DNA of 64,000 nucleotides from Synechococcus sp. ATX 2A4 (GCF_024346375.1 NZ_JAGQCV010000009.1:62001-126000), one strand, 5' to 3'; shown: positions 7,695 through 16,811, counted from the first letter of the stretch. The notes: generated by a model not told the origin, from the letters alone. A program made the numbers and translations.

Positions 7695-8144
7695 ATGCAG
7701 CACCACATCGTTCGCACCGCCTCTCTTCGCACCACCTCCCTTGCCGCGGGTTTGTTGACACTGGCCGCCACGCTCCTGACGGCCGGGACCCTCCCGCAAC
7801 CTGCCCTGAGCCAGCCAGCCGCGGCGCTGCCCGACGACCAGGGCAGCAAAGGCGCCCAGGTGTATTGCTTCATGCGCAAGGCGGGCAACAACCACGAGGT
7901 CAGCTGGACGGCGGCCTACGCCCTGCTCCGGCGCCAATCCGCGAGCTTGTTCAAGACCTCCCCCGAACATGGCGCCGTGATGATCACCGAAGCGGTGGTC
8001 AACAATCCAGACGCGTTCCCCGACTGCGGCCAGTACCTCGGAGCACTGTTCGGCAGTGAGAAACCGCCTGCTCCCACAGTGACCTCCAGCGGCCCGGTGC
8101 CGATCCAGCGGGGCCTGACCCGTGAGGAGCGCTACAACAATTGA
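7695..8144 (+). CDS. Exported cyanobacterial protein, probably DUF6554
   Basis: 149 residues. The N-terminus (MQHHIVRTASLRTTSLAAGL, then LTLAATLLTAG) is a signal peptide, probably cleaved after ALSQPAAA, so the protein is periplasmic or lumenal. The mature part has two conserved Cys (VYCFMRKAG and FPDCGQYLG) that could form a disulfide, and the segment NHEVSWTAAYALLRRQ. I recall this pattern from a small cyanobacteria-restricted family (DUF6554, name given with moderate confidence). No enzymatic motif. The next small lipoprotein gene follows closely on the same strand. Confidence 0.7.
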   Translation: MQHHIVRTASLRTTSLAAGLLTLAATLLTAGTLPQPALSQPAAALPDDQGSKGAQVYCFMRKAGNNHEVSWTAAYALLRRQSASLFKTSPEHGAVMITEAVVNNPDAFPDCGQYLGALFGSEKPPAPTVTSSGPVPIQRGLTREERYNN

Positions 8145-8175
8145 AGGCGCTGCGCAGCTGTTGAATGGAAGCCGG

Positions 8176-8553
8176 GTGCAGGGGGTCCGCCTGTTCTCCA
8201 CCATCGCCCTGGCCGGTTGGGCGTTGATCGCCTGTGGTGTCCAGCCCGTGGAGGTGGGCAACGCACCGGCCAGCGACGACTGCCTGCGGGAAGTGACGCT
8301 GGAGGAACTTCCGGCGGCACTACAGCGCTGCGACGCGTCGGTGCAGGCATTTCCCTCCGATCCCCGCCCCTTGAGCGAGCGTTCGGTGCTGCACAGCCTG
8401 GGTGGCGATCAAGCGGCCGCCTGCCGGGACATCGAACGGGCCGCCCTGTTGCTGCGGCAACAGGGCGGCAAGGCTGTTGATGGCCAGCTGGCCATCGACA
8501 TCCGCATCCGGCTGGAGGGCTGCCAGGAGAAGGCGCCGCTGGGCGGCTCCTGA
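8176..8553 (+). CDS. Small putative lipoprotein
   Basis: 125 residues from GTG 8176. The product begins with a basic residue, a hydrophobic stretch and LIACG, a good lipobox, so it is likely a periplasm-facing lipoprotein. The mature part has a TPR-like helical repeat (AALQRCDASVQAFPSDPRPL, then SERSVLHSLGGDQAAACRDI), suggesting one degenerate TPR pair. The longer frame from 8122 would overlap the preceding gene and bury the signal peptide, so the GTG is preferred. Function unknown. Confidence 0.6.
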   Translation: MQGVRLFSTIALAGWALIACGVQPVEVGNAPASDDCLREVTLEELPAALQRCDASVQAFPSDPRPLSERSVLHSLGGDQAAACRDIERAALLLRQQGGKAVDGQLAIDIRIRLEGCQEKAPLGGS

Positions 8554-8580
8554 TCTGGGCGCCACTGCCCCGCCCTGGGC

Positions 8581-10125
8581 TCACCAGCGCTCGATCAGCT
8601 GCCGCACCATCGCCGGCAGCGCCTGGCGCCGCAGCGTCGTCTGACGGCCTTCCAGCAGCAGCGTGATCCGCTCGGCCTTGCTGGCGATGATCCCGTCCAC
8701 CAGCTGGTCGGCCACGCCCAGCTGCAACCAATGGCTGGTGAGCGGGCCGACCATGCCGATCCGGTGGCAGCGGTCTTCCGCCTGCTCCGCGTCCCCCGGT
8801 GTCCAGGGGCGCTCCAGCAGCACCACGTGGGAGGCCCTGTGCAGCGTGAAGCCCAGGCCACCGGCCCCGAAGGTGGCCACCAGGCAAGGGGTCGCCCCGG
8901 CCTGGAAGCGATCCACCTGCGCCTGGCGCTCGGCCGCCTTCAGCCGCCCGGTGAGCAACGCCCCGCCCAGGCGCGCCTGCAGCTGTTCGGCGCTGGCCAC
9001 GAAGGCGGTGAACAGCACCACCGCCTCCCCCTCGCGCAGCAGGGCCTCCACCAGCTGGATGGCCGCAGGCAACTTGTGCTGGGCACCGATCCGGCGCAGC
9101 GCGGTGAGCATGGCCAGGTGCTCGGCGTCGCGGCGCACCTCGCCCCTGGCGGCACGTTGGCGGTAGTCGTCCAGCTTGTGCGCCAGTTCCCGCTCAAACG
9201 CCAGTGTCTGGAGCTCGCTGAGCTCCACCGGCAGCATGCGGCGGTGCTTGGGAGGTAGGTCGAGGCAATCCTGCTTGCGCCGGTGGAGCACGAGCGGGCG
9301 GGTCAGCCGCTGGAGTTCATCGAGCCGCTCGGCTCCGGTCGCCTGCCATTGGCGCCGTCCGCCCTGCTCGCTCCAATGCCCCTGACAGAACCGCTCCTCG
9401 TAGAAGCGCCGGTCGTGGGCGAGGGGATGGCCGATCGCCGCCAGCAGCGGAAACAGCTGGACCGGGCGCCCGTTCTTCATTGGGGTGCCGGTGAGCAACC
9501 AGATCGCCCGCAGCCGGGGATGTCTGGACAACCGCAGCAGGGCCTGGGTACGCGCCGCCTGGATGTTCTGGGCGAAATGGGCCTCGTCCACGATCAGCAC
9601 GGTGGCGGCCGGCGGCAACAATCCCGGCAGGGCGGCCCAGCTGATCAGCTCCAGATCAAGCGAAAGGGCAAGGCCCTCCTGCCGCCAGTGGGGATGGAGG
9701 GCGGCTGGAGCCACCACGGCGATGCGGCAATCCGCAGCCCGGACCATGGCCCGGGCCGCCATCAATGCGGTGAGGGTCTTGCCCAGGCCCATGGCATGGG
9801 CCAGCAGGGCACCGCGGCGAGCCAGCAGCCAACGCGCCGCCAGCCGCTGATGGGCGAAGAGGCGGCGCCCATCGGCCAGGGGCTGATCAAGGGCGGCCTG
9901 GGCCACGAGGGTGCGGTGCGGCGGCAGCGGCGGCAACGGCTGCTCCAGCCACGCCATCCACTGCGCCAGCTCCGGATCGATCCGGAAGCGCTGGCCGAGC
10001 AGGTGGCGCAAGACCAGCGACGCCTCGAGCGGAAACGCCCAGCATCCACGCCGTGCCTGCCACTGGCCACGGGGCCTTATGGCGCGCAACTGGGCCTGGG
10101 TGACGGGATCGAAAGGGGACACCAC
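8581..10125 (-). CDS. Compact SNF2-family DNA helicase/translocase
   Basis: 514-residue SWI2/SNF2 ATPase. Motifs in order: Q-like LFAHQRLAARWLL, I AMGLGKT, II VDEAH, III WLLTGTPMKNG, IV/V region VLFTAFVASAEQL and ATFGAGGLGFTLH, VI AEDRCHRIG. These predict dsDNA-stimulated translocation, in repair or fork remodelling. The N-terminus has a short W-x6-W-x-F-P segment (QWQARRGCWAFP) resembling a HARP-type module of SMARCAL1/ZRANB3-like proteins. The only canonical start is GTG 10125, yet the frame stays open to 10252 and reads plausibly (CLLRLGPCGQIEV), so the true start may be a rare codon upstream. Divergent from an HNH nuclease gene 243 bp away. Confidence 0.88.
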   Translation of the reverse strand: MVSPFDPVTQAQLRAIRPRGQWQARRGCWAFPLEASLVLRHLLGQRFRIDPELAQWMAWLEQPLPPLPPHRTLVAQAALDQPLADGRRLFAHQRLAARWLLARRGALLAHAMGLGKTLTALMAARAMVRAADCRIAVVAPAALHPHWRQEGLALSLDLELISWAALPGLLPPAATVLIVDEAHFAQNIQAARTQALLRLSRHPRLRAIWLLTGTPMKNGRPVQLFPLLAAIGHPLAHDRRFYEERFCQGHWSEQGGRRQWQATGAERLDELQRLTRPLVLHRRKQDCLDLPPKHRRMLPVELSELQTLAFERELAHKLDDYRQRAARGEVRRDAEHLAMLTALRRIGAQHKLPAAIQLVEALLREGEAVVLFTAFVASAEQLQARLGGALLTGRLKAAERQAQVDRFQAGATPCLVATFGAGGLGFTLHRASHVVLLERPWTPGDAEQAEDRCHRIGMVGPLTSHWLQLGVADQLVDGIIASKAERITLLLEGRQTTLRRQALPAMVRQLIERW

Positions 10126-10368
10126 CTCGATCTGCCCGCACGGACCGAGGCGCAGCAGACAAGTGGCGGCGGTAACCTTGCTGGCTCCGGCGGAGCGGCT
10201 GGCGACGGGAGAGCGGCTGACGGCTGGGGCTCTGCAAGCGGGCCGAAGACAAATTTAGTCGAATCTGCGCGGAGGGCAACAGTTGGCGATGAAGGCTGAA
10301 AAAAGCAATCCTCGACACATTGACATCCCTTGAGGTGGGGGCAAACTCTCCGCAACTGAGCCATCAGG

Positions 10369-10785
10369 ATGCACGCGAGAGATGCGGTGTTCCTTGAAGA
10401 TCTCTGCCCCAAACTTCGCGTCAGACGTTGGCGCCAATCTCTCCACAAACACACTGAAAATCGTTGTATTTACTGCGGCAATCGCTCCGAATCCATTGAT
10501 CATCTGATGCCCCGCTGCCGTGGTGGCCTGAGCGTGACCGCCAACTGCGTGCCGGCCTGCCTGGCCTGCAACGGCCACAAGAGCGATGCCGATGCCTTCG
10601 ATTGGTACCGGCGGCAACGCTTCTACGACCCAAGACGGGCCATGGCCATCCGTGCCTGGATGGATGGGGATCTACGCCTGGCGGTGCGGCTGCTCGAGTG
10701 GGCCAACCCGGAACCTGCCGCCACCCCGCCCCACAAAACCGGAGCGGCTCCAGCAGCACCGGACTGGGCCTTCCAGGCGGCCTGA
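10369..10785 (+). CDS. HNH endonuclease family protein
   Basis: 138 residues with a complete HNH/zinc-knuckle core: C33-x2-C36, then DH at 44-45 (catalytic His), Asn 59 and C64-x2-CN with His 70 (CLACNGHKSD). This is the McrA-like form with two Cys pairs that bind structural zinc. The N-terminus is basic (LRVRRWRQSLHKH) and could contact DNA; the C-terminal 30 residues are low-complexity Pro/Ala. It may act in DNA repair or restriction. No intron or methylase partner is near; the adjacent SNF2 helicase is the only DNA-processing neighbour. Confidence 0.88.
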   Translation: MHARDAVFLEDLCPKLRVRRWRQSLHKHTENRCIYCGNRSESIDHLMPRCRGGLSVTANCVPACLACNGHKSDADAFDWYRRQRFYDPRRAMAIRAWMDGDLRLAVRLLEWANPEPAATPPHKTGAAPAAPDWAFQAA

Positions 10786-10826
10786 GCCCCCTGGCCGGCT
10801 CACCCGGCCTGAGCTGCTTGACCGGC

Positions 10827-11072
10827 TCACCAGACCCGGCAGGCCGCTGGGCCGTTGTGGCGGACGCAGATCCCCTCTTCCCGCTCAGGGGCTTCCGGGG
10901 CGATCACAGCAACGGCCAGCACGAGACCGAGGGCGAGCACGGCCGGCGCCCACGCCTTGACGGTGTTCCAGGTGGCCGCCAGAGCAGGGGGGAGCGCGGC
11001 GCGGCGATGACTCCGGGCGACGAAGCGGCCGGATACCACCCCGCGGGAGCTAGAGAGAGAAGAGGCGGTCAT
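10827..11072 (-). CDS. Small single-span membrane protein
   Basis: 81 residues from ATG 11072. A basic, Ser-rich N-terminus is followed by one membrane helix (AWAPAVLALGLVLAVAVIAP) and a short tail, EEGICVRHNGPAACRVW, with two Cys. The tail motif looks deliberately conserved and I have an impression of it in other picocyanobacteria, but I cannot name a family. Another in-frame ATG at 11108 would overlap the start of the divergent SDR gene. Confidence 0.6.
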   Translation of the reverse strand: MTASSLSSSRGVVSGRFVARSHRRAALPPALAATWNTVKAWAPAVLALGLVLAVAVIAPEAPEREEGICVRHNGPAACRVW

Positions 11073-11106
11073 CACCGAAAGCCATGAATGTGATACAGGT
11101 GTACTC

Positions 11107-12051
11107 ATGATGTCAGGAGATGTCAATGCCCGGCCAGCCAATGTGCTGGTGCTGGGCGGTGGCTATAGCGGGCTGCGGTTCGCCAGCGCCCTCACCGAAC
11201 GTGGGCTGCCGGTGGCGGTCACCTCCCGCCGCCGACCGGCCCAGCCGGAGGCGCACACCCCCTGGAGCTCTTCTGGCAGCGAACTGCCGGTGCGCTGGCT
11301 GAGCTTTGACCCGGATAACGGCGTGTTGCCCGATGCGGAGGCACTGGACGGCACCACCCATGTGCTGGTGACGATTCCTCCCGACGGGCAGGGAAACGAT
11401 CCGGTGCTCGAACATCTGGCTCCGGTGCTGGCCCAGCTGCCCCTGCAGTGGATCGGCTACCTCTCCACCACCGGCGTCTACGGCGACCATGGTGGTGACT
11501 GGGTGGATGAAACCACAGCTCCTGCGCCACGGGCGTCACGAAGCCGTTCCCGGTTGGCCTGTGAACAGGCGTGGGATTGCAGCGGCCTGCCGGTGCAGAT
11601 CTTCCGACTGCCGGCGATCTATGGGCCAGGTCGCTCCCCCTTCCAAAACCTGCTGCAGGGCACCAGCCGGCTCGTGCACAAGCCAGGCCAGGTGTTCAGC
11701 CGCGTCCATGTGGACGACATCGTGGGGGGGTTGATGCACTGCATCGGCCTGCCACCCCAGCGCCGCCCGCGGATCGTCAACCTCGCCGACGATCGCCCCT
11801 GCCCGTCGACCGAAAGCCTGGGCTACGCCGCCCATCTACTGGATTGCAAACTTCCCGCCGTGGAGCGCTTCCAGGACATCTCCGATGGCATGAGCCCGAT
11901 GGCACTCAGCTTCTGGGTCGAAAACCGCCGCACCAGCAATCAGCGGCTCTGCCACGAGCTGGGCTACACCCTGCGCTACCCCAGTTACCGGGAGGGATTT
12001 CGCGAGGCCCTCGCTGAAGAGCGAAGGGCTGAGGAGCTCCAAAACAGCTAG
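11107..12051 (+). CDS. NAD(P)-dependent epimerase/dehydratase-like SDR (YeeZ type)
   Basis: 314 residues of extended short-chain dehydrogenase type. The Rossmann glycine motif is VLVLGGGYSGLRFA. The catalytic region has YLSTTGVYGDHGGDWVDE (Ser/Thr and the Tyr in VYG), followed by RLPAIYGPGRSP, which positions substrate. HVDDIVGGL near residue 205 is typical of the nucleotide-sugar epimerase superfamily. Substrate is not determinable; YeeZ-like proteins are generally uncharacterised. A second ATG at 11110 is equally possible. The gene stands alone, convergent with the small gene at 12122. Confidence 0.85.
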   Translation: MMSGDVNARPANVLVLGGGYSGLRFASALTERGLPVAVTSRRRPAQPEAHTPWSSSGSELPVRWLSFDPDNGVLPDAEALDGTTHVLVTIPPDGQGNDPVLEHLAPVLAQLPLQWIGYLSTTGVYGDHGGDWVDETTAPAPRASRSRSRLACEQAWDCSGLPVQIFRLPAIYGPGRSPFQNLLQGTSRLVHKPGQVFSRVHVDDIVGGLMHCIGLPPQRRPRIVNLADDRPCPSTESLGYAAHLLDCKLPAVERFQDISDGMSPMALSFWVENRRTSNQRLCHELGYTLRYPSYREGFREALAEERRAEELQNS

Positions 12052-12121
12052 CCCATCGCTTGCCCCCCAGCCGCCGCCTGGCAGTGCCACCACTGCCTCT
12101 GGCAAGCTCCGCCAGCACCGC

Positions 12122-12340
12122 TCAGCGGCGGGTGAACACCCGATCAATGGTGCTGCCATCGGAAGTTGTCTTGCTGGCACCGGGCTTGGGGCACACCCCA
12201 GCCGCATCAGGCTGAAGGTTCTGGAGGGTGGGCAGCTTCGTGTCCTGCATGAAGCGGCAACCATCCACGGTGATCCACCCCCGTTCCAGACCAGCGGCAG
12301 TACTGACCACCGCGAGCCCGATCAGAAACCAGCGAAACAT
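12122..12340 (-). CDS. Small exported protein
   Basis: 72 residues with an N-terminal signal-like segment (MFRWFLIGLAVVSTAAGLE). The mature part has two Cys (VDGCRFMQD and AGVCPKP). A good ribosome-binding site (AGGAAGG) precedes ATG 12340. That start codon overlaps the ATG of the divergent pdxA gene in a shared CATG. No family recognised. The Cys pair suggests a small folded periplasmic domain. Confidence 0.65.
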   Translation of the reverse strand: MFRWFLIGLAVVSTAAGLERGWITVDGCRFMQDTKLPTLQNLQPDAAGVCPKPGASKTTSDGSTIDRVFTRR

Positions 12341-13355
12341 GACGCCACCTTCCTGCCCTGATGACTCTAGGTCCGATCCCATTGCTGTCTCCCTTGGTGA
12401 CCCGGCCGGCATCGGCGCGGAGGTCACCCTCAAGGCACTGGCGCTGCTGGGCGATCGGCAGAGGGATGTGGTGCTTGTGGGCTGCCGCCGCTGGTTGGAA
12501 CACACGCACCGGCGCCTGAGGCCGCTGAGCGCCGTTCCGCTTGCCGACCCCTGCAACCTGGAGATTCTCGACCTGCCGCTTGAGGCAGCGCCAGAAACCG
12601 GCCAGGGCTCGGCAGCCAGTGGTGCCGCCAGCTTCGCCTGGCTCACCGCTGCCACCGAGCTGGTGATCACCGGCCGCTGCCGCGCGCTCACCACCGCGCC
12701 GATTGCGAAGCATGCCTGGCATGCGGCAGGCCATGCCTACCCCGGCCAGACCGAACGGCTGGCGGAGCTGGCCGGCGGTAAGGAGGCCTCGATGCTGTTC
12801 ACGGCCCGATCCCCCCTGGCCGCCTGGCGCCTGAACACCCTGCTGGCCACTACGCACATCCCCCTGGCGGCCGTACCGGGCTGCCTCGATGGGGCGCTGG
12901 TGGAACGCAAGCTCGACACTCTGCTGACCTTCTGCCAGCGGTTCAAGCCCCATCCGCGGCTGTCGGTAGCGGGCCTGAATCCCCATGCCGGCGAAGCGGG
13001 CCAGCTCGGGAGTGAGGAGATCGAGTGGCTGGAGCCGGCACTGGATCGCTGGCGACAGCGCCATCCGGGGGTGGAACTGGTGGGGCCGGTGCCGCCCGAC
13101 ACCTGCTGGCTGGACGCCGCCGCCGCCTGGCGCGGCGAAGGCCCGGGATCCGACGGTTATCTGGCTCTGTATCACGATCAGGGCCTGATTCCGGTGAAGC
13201 TGCTCGCCTTCGATGCGGCGGTGAATGTGAGCCTGGGACTGCCGTTCCTGCGTACCTCCCCCGATCACGGCACCGCTTTCGACATCGCCGGCCGGGGCGT
13301 CGCCCGCGCCGACAGCATGGTGGCGGCGCTCAACGCCGCCTGGGAACTGGGCTGA
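12339..13355 (+). CDS. pdxA: 4-hydroxythreonine-4-phosphate dehydrogenase
   Basis: Oxidises 4-phosphohydroxy-L-threonine in pyridoxal phosphate synthesis (DXP-dependent route). 338 residues with the PdxA hallmarks: SLGDPAGIGAEVTLKAL at the N-terminus, TTAPIAKHAWHAAGHAYPGQ (metal-binding His), LNPHAGEAG, and LYHDQGLIPVKLLAF followed by LPFLRTSPDHGTAFDIAG. Length is normal. ATG 12339 leaves a 14-residue leader before the conserved domain and has no visible ribosome-binding site; it overlaps the start codon of the divergent small gene. The downstream gene accB is convergent. Confidence 0.95.
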   Translation: MTPPSCPDDSRSDPIAVSLGDPAGIGAEVTLKALALLGDRQRDVVLVGCRRWLEHTHRRLRPLSAVPLADPCNLEILDLPLEAAPETGQGSAASGAASFAWLTAATELVITGRCRALTTAPIAKHAWHAAGHAYPGQTERLAELAGGKEASMLFTARSPLAAWRLNTLLATTHIPLAAVPGCLDGALVERKLDTLLTFCQRFKPHPRLSVAGLNPHAGEAGQLGSEEIEWLEPALDRWRQRHPGVELVGPVPPDTCWLDAAAAWRGEGPGSDGYLALYHDQGLIPVKLLAFDAAVNVSLGLPFLRTSPDHGTAFDIAGRGVARADSMVAALNAAWELG

Positions 13356-13403
13356 TGGGCAACTGGGTTAGTGCTGAGCAAGGCTGATGGGCGCCGCGCT
13401 GAT

Positions 13404-13892
13404 TCAGCCGGGCTTGACGCGCATCAGCACCTGGCCGAATTCCACCGGGGTGCCATTCTCCACCAGGATTTCCACCACCTGGCCACTCATTTCCGCCTCC
13501 AGTTCGTTCATCAGCTTCATCGCCTCGAGAATGCAGACAGGCTGGCCAACCGAAATCGCGCTGCCGAGCTCCACGAAGGGCGGATCGCCAGGCGACGCCG
13601 CCCGGTAGAAGGTGCCCACCATCGGTGCGGTGACATCCACCAGATCGGCGCGCACGGCGGCTGCGGCAGGCGGCGCAGAGGGTGGCTGGGGTGCGGCAGG
13701 TGCGGGCGCGGCCGGCACGGGGGCTGCCATCGCTACCGGGGCGTAGGCGGCAGGCGCAGCGACGGGGGGGGGAGCCGGCAGATTGCGCCGCACCTCAAGG
13801 CGAAAATCCTCTCCCTCCAGCTTCAACTCCTGGATGTCGCTGCCTTCAAGGAAGGTGAGCAGGGCATGGAGCTGGTTGTTGTCGAGTTGCAT
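13404..13892 (-). CDS. accB: Biotin carboxyl carrier protein of acetyl-CoA carboxylase
   Basis: Carries biotin between biotin carboxylase (AccC) and carboxyltransferase (AccAD) in the first step of fatty acid synthesis. 162 residues: an N-terminal helical segment (MQLDNNQLHALLTFLEGSDI), a 45-residue Ala/Pro linker (about residues 38-80), and the biotinyl domain. That domain contains VTAPMVGTFYRAASPGDPPF and the biotinylation site EAMKLMNE (Lys about 126). It is preceded by efp on the same strand with 6 bp between them, a conserved cyanobacterial two-gene operon. Confidence 0.97.
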   Translation of the reverse strand: MQLDNNQLHALLTFLEGSDIQELKLEGEDFRLEVRRNLPAPPPVAAPAAYAPVAMAAPVPAAPAPAAPQPPSAPPAAAAVRADLVDVTAPMVGTFYRAASPGDPPFVELGSAISVGQPVCILEAMKLMNELEAEMSGQVVEILVENGTPVEFGQVLMRVKPG

Positions 13893-13898
13893 GGCGCT

Positions 13899-14459
13899 TC
13901 AGGACTCCCGACCCAGGTAGCTGTCGGTGCGGGTATCGATCTTGATCTTTTCACCAATCGAGATGAACAGCGGCACCATCACCTGGGCGCCGGTTTCCAC
14001 AATCGCCGGCTTGGTGCCACCGGTGGCGGTGTCGCCCTTGACGCCGGGGTCGGTCTGGGTGACTTCGAGCACCACGGAGTTGGGCAGCTCCACCTCGAGC
14101 GGCGCCCCATTCCACGACACCACGTTGACCTCCATGCCCTCCTTGAGGTATTTGCGCCCATCCCCGATCTGATTGGCGGTAAGGCGCGTTTCCTCGTAGC
14201 TGCCCATGTCCATGAAGACGTAGTCGTCGCCTTCCATGTAGGTGTGCTGAAGGGTGGACTTCTCCAGCAGGGCCTGGGCAACGGTTTCGCCGGCGCGGAA
14301 GGTTTTCTCCACCACGCTGCCGCTCTGCACCGCCTTGAGCTTGGTGCGAACGAAGGCGGAACCCTTGCCGGGCTTTACATGCAGAAACTCGACGACCCTC
14401 CAGACCTGACCATCCAGCTCGATCGTGGTGCCTGTACGAAAGTCGTTGCTGGAGATCAT
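13899..14459 (-). CDS. efp: Translation elongation factor P
   Basis: Relieves ribosome stalling at polyproline. 186 residues with three OB-like domains. KOW-like domain I starts [17 protein letters not shown], and its loop tip is [14 protein letters not shown] (Lys about 32, the position modified in many bacteria). The C-terminal signature is [17 protein letters not shown] 14457-14459 is the canonical start; a longer frame exists but is not conserved-looking. First gene of efp-accB; the cyclophilin gene diverges from it across about 130 bp that should hold both promoters. Confidence 0.97.
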   Translation of the reverse strand: MISSNDFRTGTTIELDGQVWRVVEFLHVKPGKGSAFVRTKLKAVQSGSVVEKTFRAGETVAQALLEKSTLQHTYMEGDDYVFMDMGSYEETRLTANQIGDGRKYLKEGMEVNVVSWNGAPLEVELPNSVVLEVTQTDPGVKGDTATGGTKPAIVETGAQVMVPLFISIGEKIKIDTRTDSYLGRES

Positions 14460-14590
14460 TCCAAGGGAACGGGTCAGCGGGATTGTACGGCTGCCCTTCT
14501 GCCCCACCCTGCCGCACGGCGACGGCGACATCACCGGATGGGACTGGGCCGTCCGGCTGTGCCAAAGTCCGGAAAACGGCAGACGGACAG

Positions 14591-15679
14591 ATGCGGACGA
14601 CCCGGATCGGTGGTTTGTGGGCCCTGCTCCTGGCCGTGGTGCTCAGCGCAGCGACGGGGCTGAGCGCGGCGCAGCCCGCCGCTGCAGCCCTGCCTCCGGG
14701 CAATGCCGTCACCGATCCGGCCGCCCTGCTGCGGGATGCGCTGCCGATCGAAGCCACCGATCTGCAGGATCTCCAGCACCGGCTCGAGAGCACCAGCGTC
14801 GACCTGCGCGCCAAACGCTGGAGCGCCCTTAACAATGTGGTGCGCCGCTGCCAGTCGCTGCTGGGCACCCGCCGGGTAGGGCTGCTCGACAGCTTCGACC
14901 CGGCAGACCGCGACAAGGCGGAAGCCCTGCTGGAGCAGCTGCAGGACTCCCTCCAGGCAATGGCGACAGCGGCTGAGGGCCAGGACCGGGACGCCTTCCT
15001 CGACGCTCGCCGCGAGGCACTCAGCCGGATCGGTGCCGCCGAGGCCGAGCTGGTGGGACCGTTCCCGTTCACGATCCCGGCCGCCTTCGACGACCTGCCA
15101 CGGCTGCTGGGCAGGGCCACCGTCAGGCTCACCACCACCAAGGGCGAGCTCACCGCCGTGGTGGATGGCTACAACGCACCGCTCACCGCAGGGGCGTTCG
15201 TGGATCTGGTGCAGCGCGGTTTCTATGACGATCTGCCCTTCATTCGGGCGGAAGACTTCTACGTGCTTCAGACCGGCGATCCCGCCGGCGCCGCCGACGG
15301 CTTCGTGGATCCCAAGACCCAGCGCAACCGCCCGGTGCCCCTGGAAATCAAGGTGCCCGGCGAAGCGGCCCCCTTCTACAACCAGACCTTCGAGGACCTG
15401 GGCCTGTTCAAGGCCACCCCGACCCTGCCCTTTGCCACCAAGGGCACCCTGGGCTGGGCCCATTCCGATGAAGCCCTCGACGACGGCTCCTCCCAGTTTT
15501 TCCTCTTCCTCTTCGAAGCCGAGCTGACCCCGGCGGGGCTCAACCTGATTGATGGGCGCTATGCCGCCTTCGGCTACGTCACCGACGGCTTTGAAGTGCT
15601 CCAGGAGCTCACTGCCGATGACGGCATCGTCAAAGCCACGGTGCTGGAGGGGGCCGAGAACCTGCGGCCCCATGCCTGA
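14591..15679 (+). CDS. Cyclophilin-type peptidyl-prolyl isomerase, CYP38/TLP40-like
   Basis: 362 residues: a signal peptide ([20 protein letters not shown], export to lumen or periplasm), an N-terminal helical domain of about 130 residues rich in Leu/Gln, then a cyclophilin domain. The cyclophilin part shows [33 protein letters not shown] and [20 protein letters not shown]. Several catalytic residues of classical cyclophilins are altered, as in plant CYP38, which assists photosystem II assembly. The ATG at 14591 is directly before the signal peptide. Its stop overlaps the thiL start by 8 nt, implying co-transcription. Confidence 0.9.
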   Translation: MRTTRIGGLWALLLAVVLSAATGLSAAQPAAAALPPGNAVTDPAALLRDALPIEATDLQDLQHRLESTSVDLRAKRWSALNNVVRRCQSLLGTRRVGLLDSFDPADRDKAEALLEQLQDSLQAMATAAEGQDRDAFLDARREALSRIGAAEAELVGPFPFTIPAAFDDLPRLLGRATVRLTTTKGELTAVVDGYNAPLTAGAFVDLVQRGFYDDLPFIRAEDFYVLQTGDPAGAADGFVDPKTQRNRPVPLEIKVPGEAAPFYNQTFEDLGLFKATPTLPFATKGTLGWAHSDEALDDGSSQFFLFLFEAELTPAGLNLIDGRYAAFGYVTDGFEVLQELTADDGIVKATVLEGAENLRPHA

Positions 15680-16709
15680 GCGCCAGGGCACCGGCGGCGC
15701 GGGCCCCACGCTCGGCGATCTGGGCGAATGGCACCTGCTCGACCGACTGCGGGCCTTCGCGCCGCCGGGTCAATTCGATGACGACGCCGCCCTGATCGAG
15801 GAGCGCGGTGGCGGGGTGCTGGTGGTCAACACCGATGTGCTGGTGGAAGGGGTGCATTTCAGCGACGCCACCATGGGGCCCGTTGATCTGGGCTGGCGTA
15901 CCGCCGCCGCCAACCTGTCGGACCTGGCCGCCATGGGCTGCCGTGAGGTGGTGGGGCTCACCGTGGGCCTGGTGGCGCCACCCCGCACCCCTTGGACCTG
16001 GGTGGAAGGGGTCTACGGCGGCCTGACTGCGGCGCTGGCCCCCTGTGGCGCGCCCCTGCTGGGGGGCGACTGCAGCAGCGGCAACGAGCGCCTGCTGGCG
16101 GTGACGGCCCTGGGGCGGCTGGGCCCGCAGGGACCGATCCGGCGGCAGGATGGCCGCGCGGGCGACGTGCTGGTGTGCAGCGGGCTGCATGGGCTCAGCC
16201 GCCTGGGTCTGGCGCTGCTGCTGGAGCAACCCATGCACGGGCTCCGGAGCGGCAGGATCACCGCGGCTGATCTGCCAGAAGAGCTGCGGCAGCGGGCCAT
16301 CGCAGCGCACCGGCGCCCACGGCCGCGGCTGGATGTGGTGGCAGCCCTGGAGCAAAGCCAGCCCCCCGGCGATCCTTGGCGAGTGGGCGGCACCGACAGC
16401 AGCGATGGGCTCGCCGCAGCACTCACGGCCATCGCCCGCACCAGCGGCTGCGATGCGCTGCTGGATCGCTCCGCCCTGCCGATCGATCCGGCCATGGCAC
16501 CGTTGGGGGAGGCCACCGACTGGTGCCTCGGCGGAGGGGAAGATTTCGAGCTGGTGCTGGCCCTGCCGGAGCGCTGGGCCCAGCGTCTGGAGGCTTGTCT
16601 GCCTGGAATGCGACGCCTCGGCCGGTTGGTGGCCGGCACGGGCCAGTTGCTCTGGCAGGGCACAAAGGAACCGGTGCGGGACGCCGCTGGGTTCAGCCAT
16701 TTCGGCTGA
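15672..16709 (+). CDS. thiL: Thiamine-monophosphate kinase
   Basis: Phosphorylates thiamine phosphate to thiamine diphosphate, the active cofactor. 345 residues of the PurM/ThiL ATPase fold. Visible motifs are GQFDDDAALIE (metal-binding Asp cluster), NTDVLVEGVHF, RTAAANLSDLAAMG, the central GTDSSDGLAAAL, and LGGGEDFELVLALP near the C-terminus. The start overlaps the cyclophilin stop by 8 nt, so the two are likely translated together. The gap gene is convergent downstream. Confidence 0.95.
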   Translation: MPERQGTGGAGPTLGDLGEWHLLDRLRAFAPPGQFDDDAALIEERGGGVLVVNTDVLVEGVHFSDATMGPVDLGWRTAAANLSDLAAMGCREVVGLTVGLVAPPRTPWTWVEGVYGGLTAALAPCGAPLLGGDCSSGNERLLAVTALGRLGPQGPIRRQDGRAGDVLVCSGLHGLSRLGLALLLEQPMHGLRSGRITAADLPEELRQRAIAAHRRPRPRLDVVAALEQSQPPGDPWRVGGTDSSDGLAAALTAIARTSGCDALLDRSALPIDPAMAPLGEATDWCLGGGEDFELVLALPERWAQRLEACLPGMRRLGRLVAGTGQLLWQGTKEPVRDAAGFSHFG

Positions 16710-16758
16710 AGCGTGCTGAAGGCGGTGGCTGGGTCAACCAACCTCGCGGCGGCCCCAC

Positions 16759-16811
16759 AAAAAAAGAGCCTTCCTGCCAAACCCCTCGCTCAGGAGAGGC
16801 CGTGCAGGAAG
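16759..16811 (-). terminator. Intrinsic terminator of gap
   Basis: Read on the minus strand, CTTCCTGC and GCAGGAAG form an 8-bp perfect stem (16804-16811 with 16770-16777) around a 26-base loop that can pair further, followed by GCTC and seven Ts. It lies about 70 bp after the gap stop codon. The best intrinsic terminator in the window. Confidence 0.8.
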
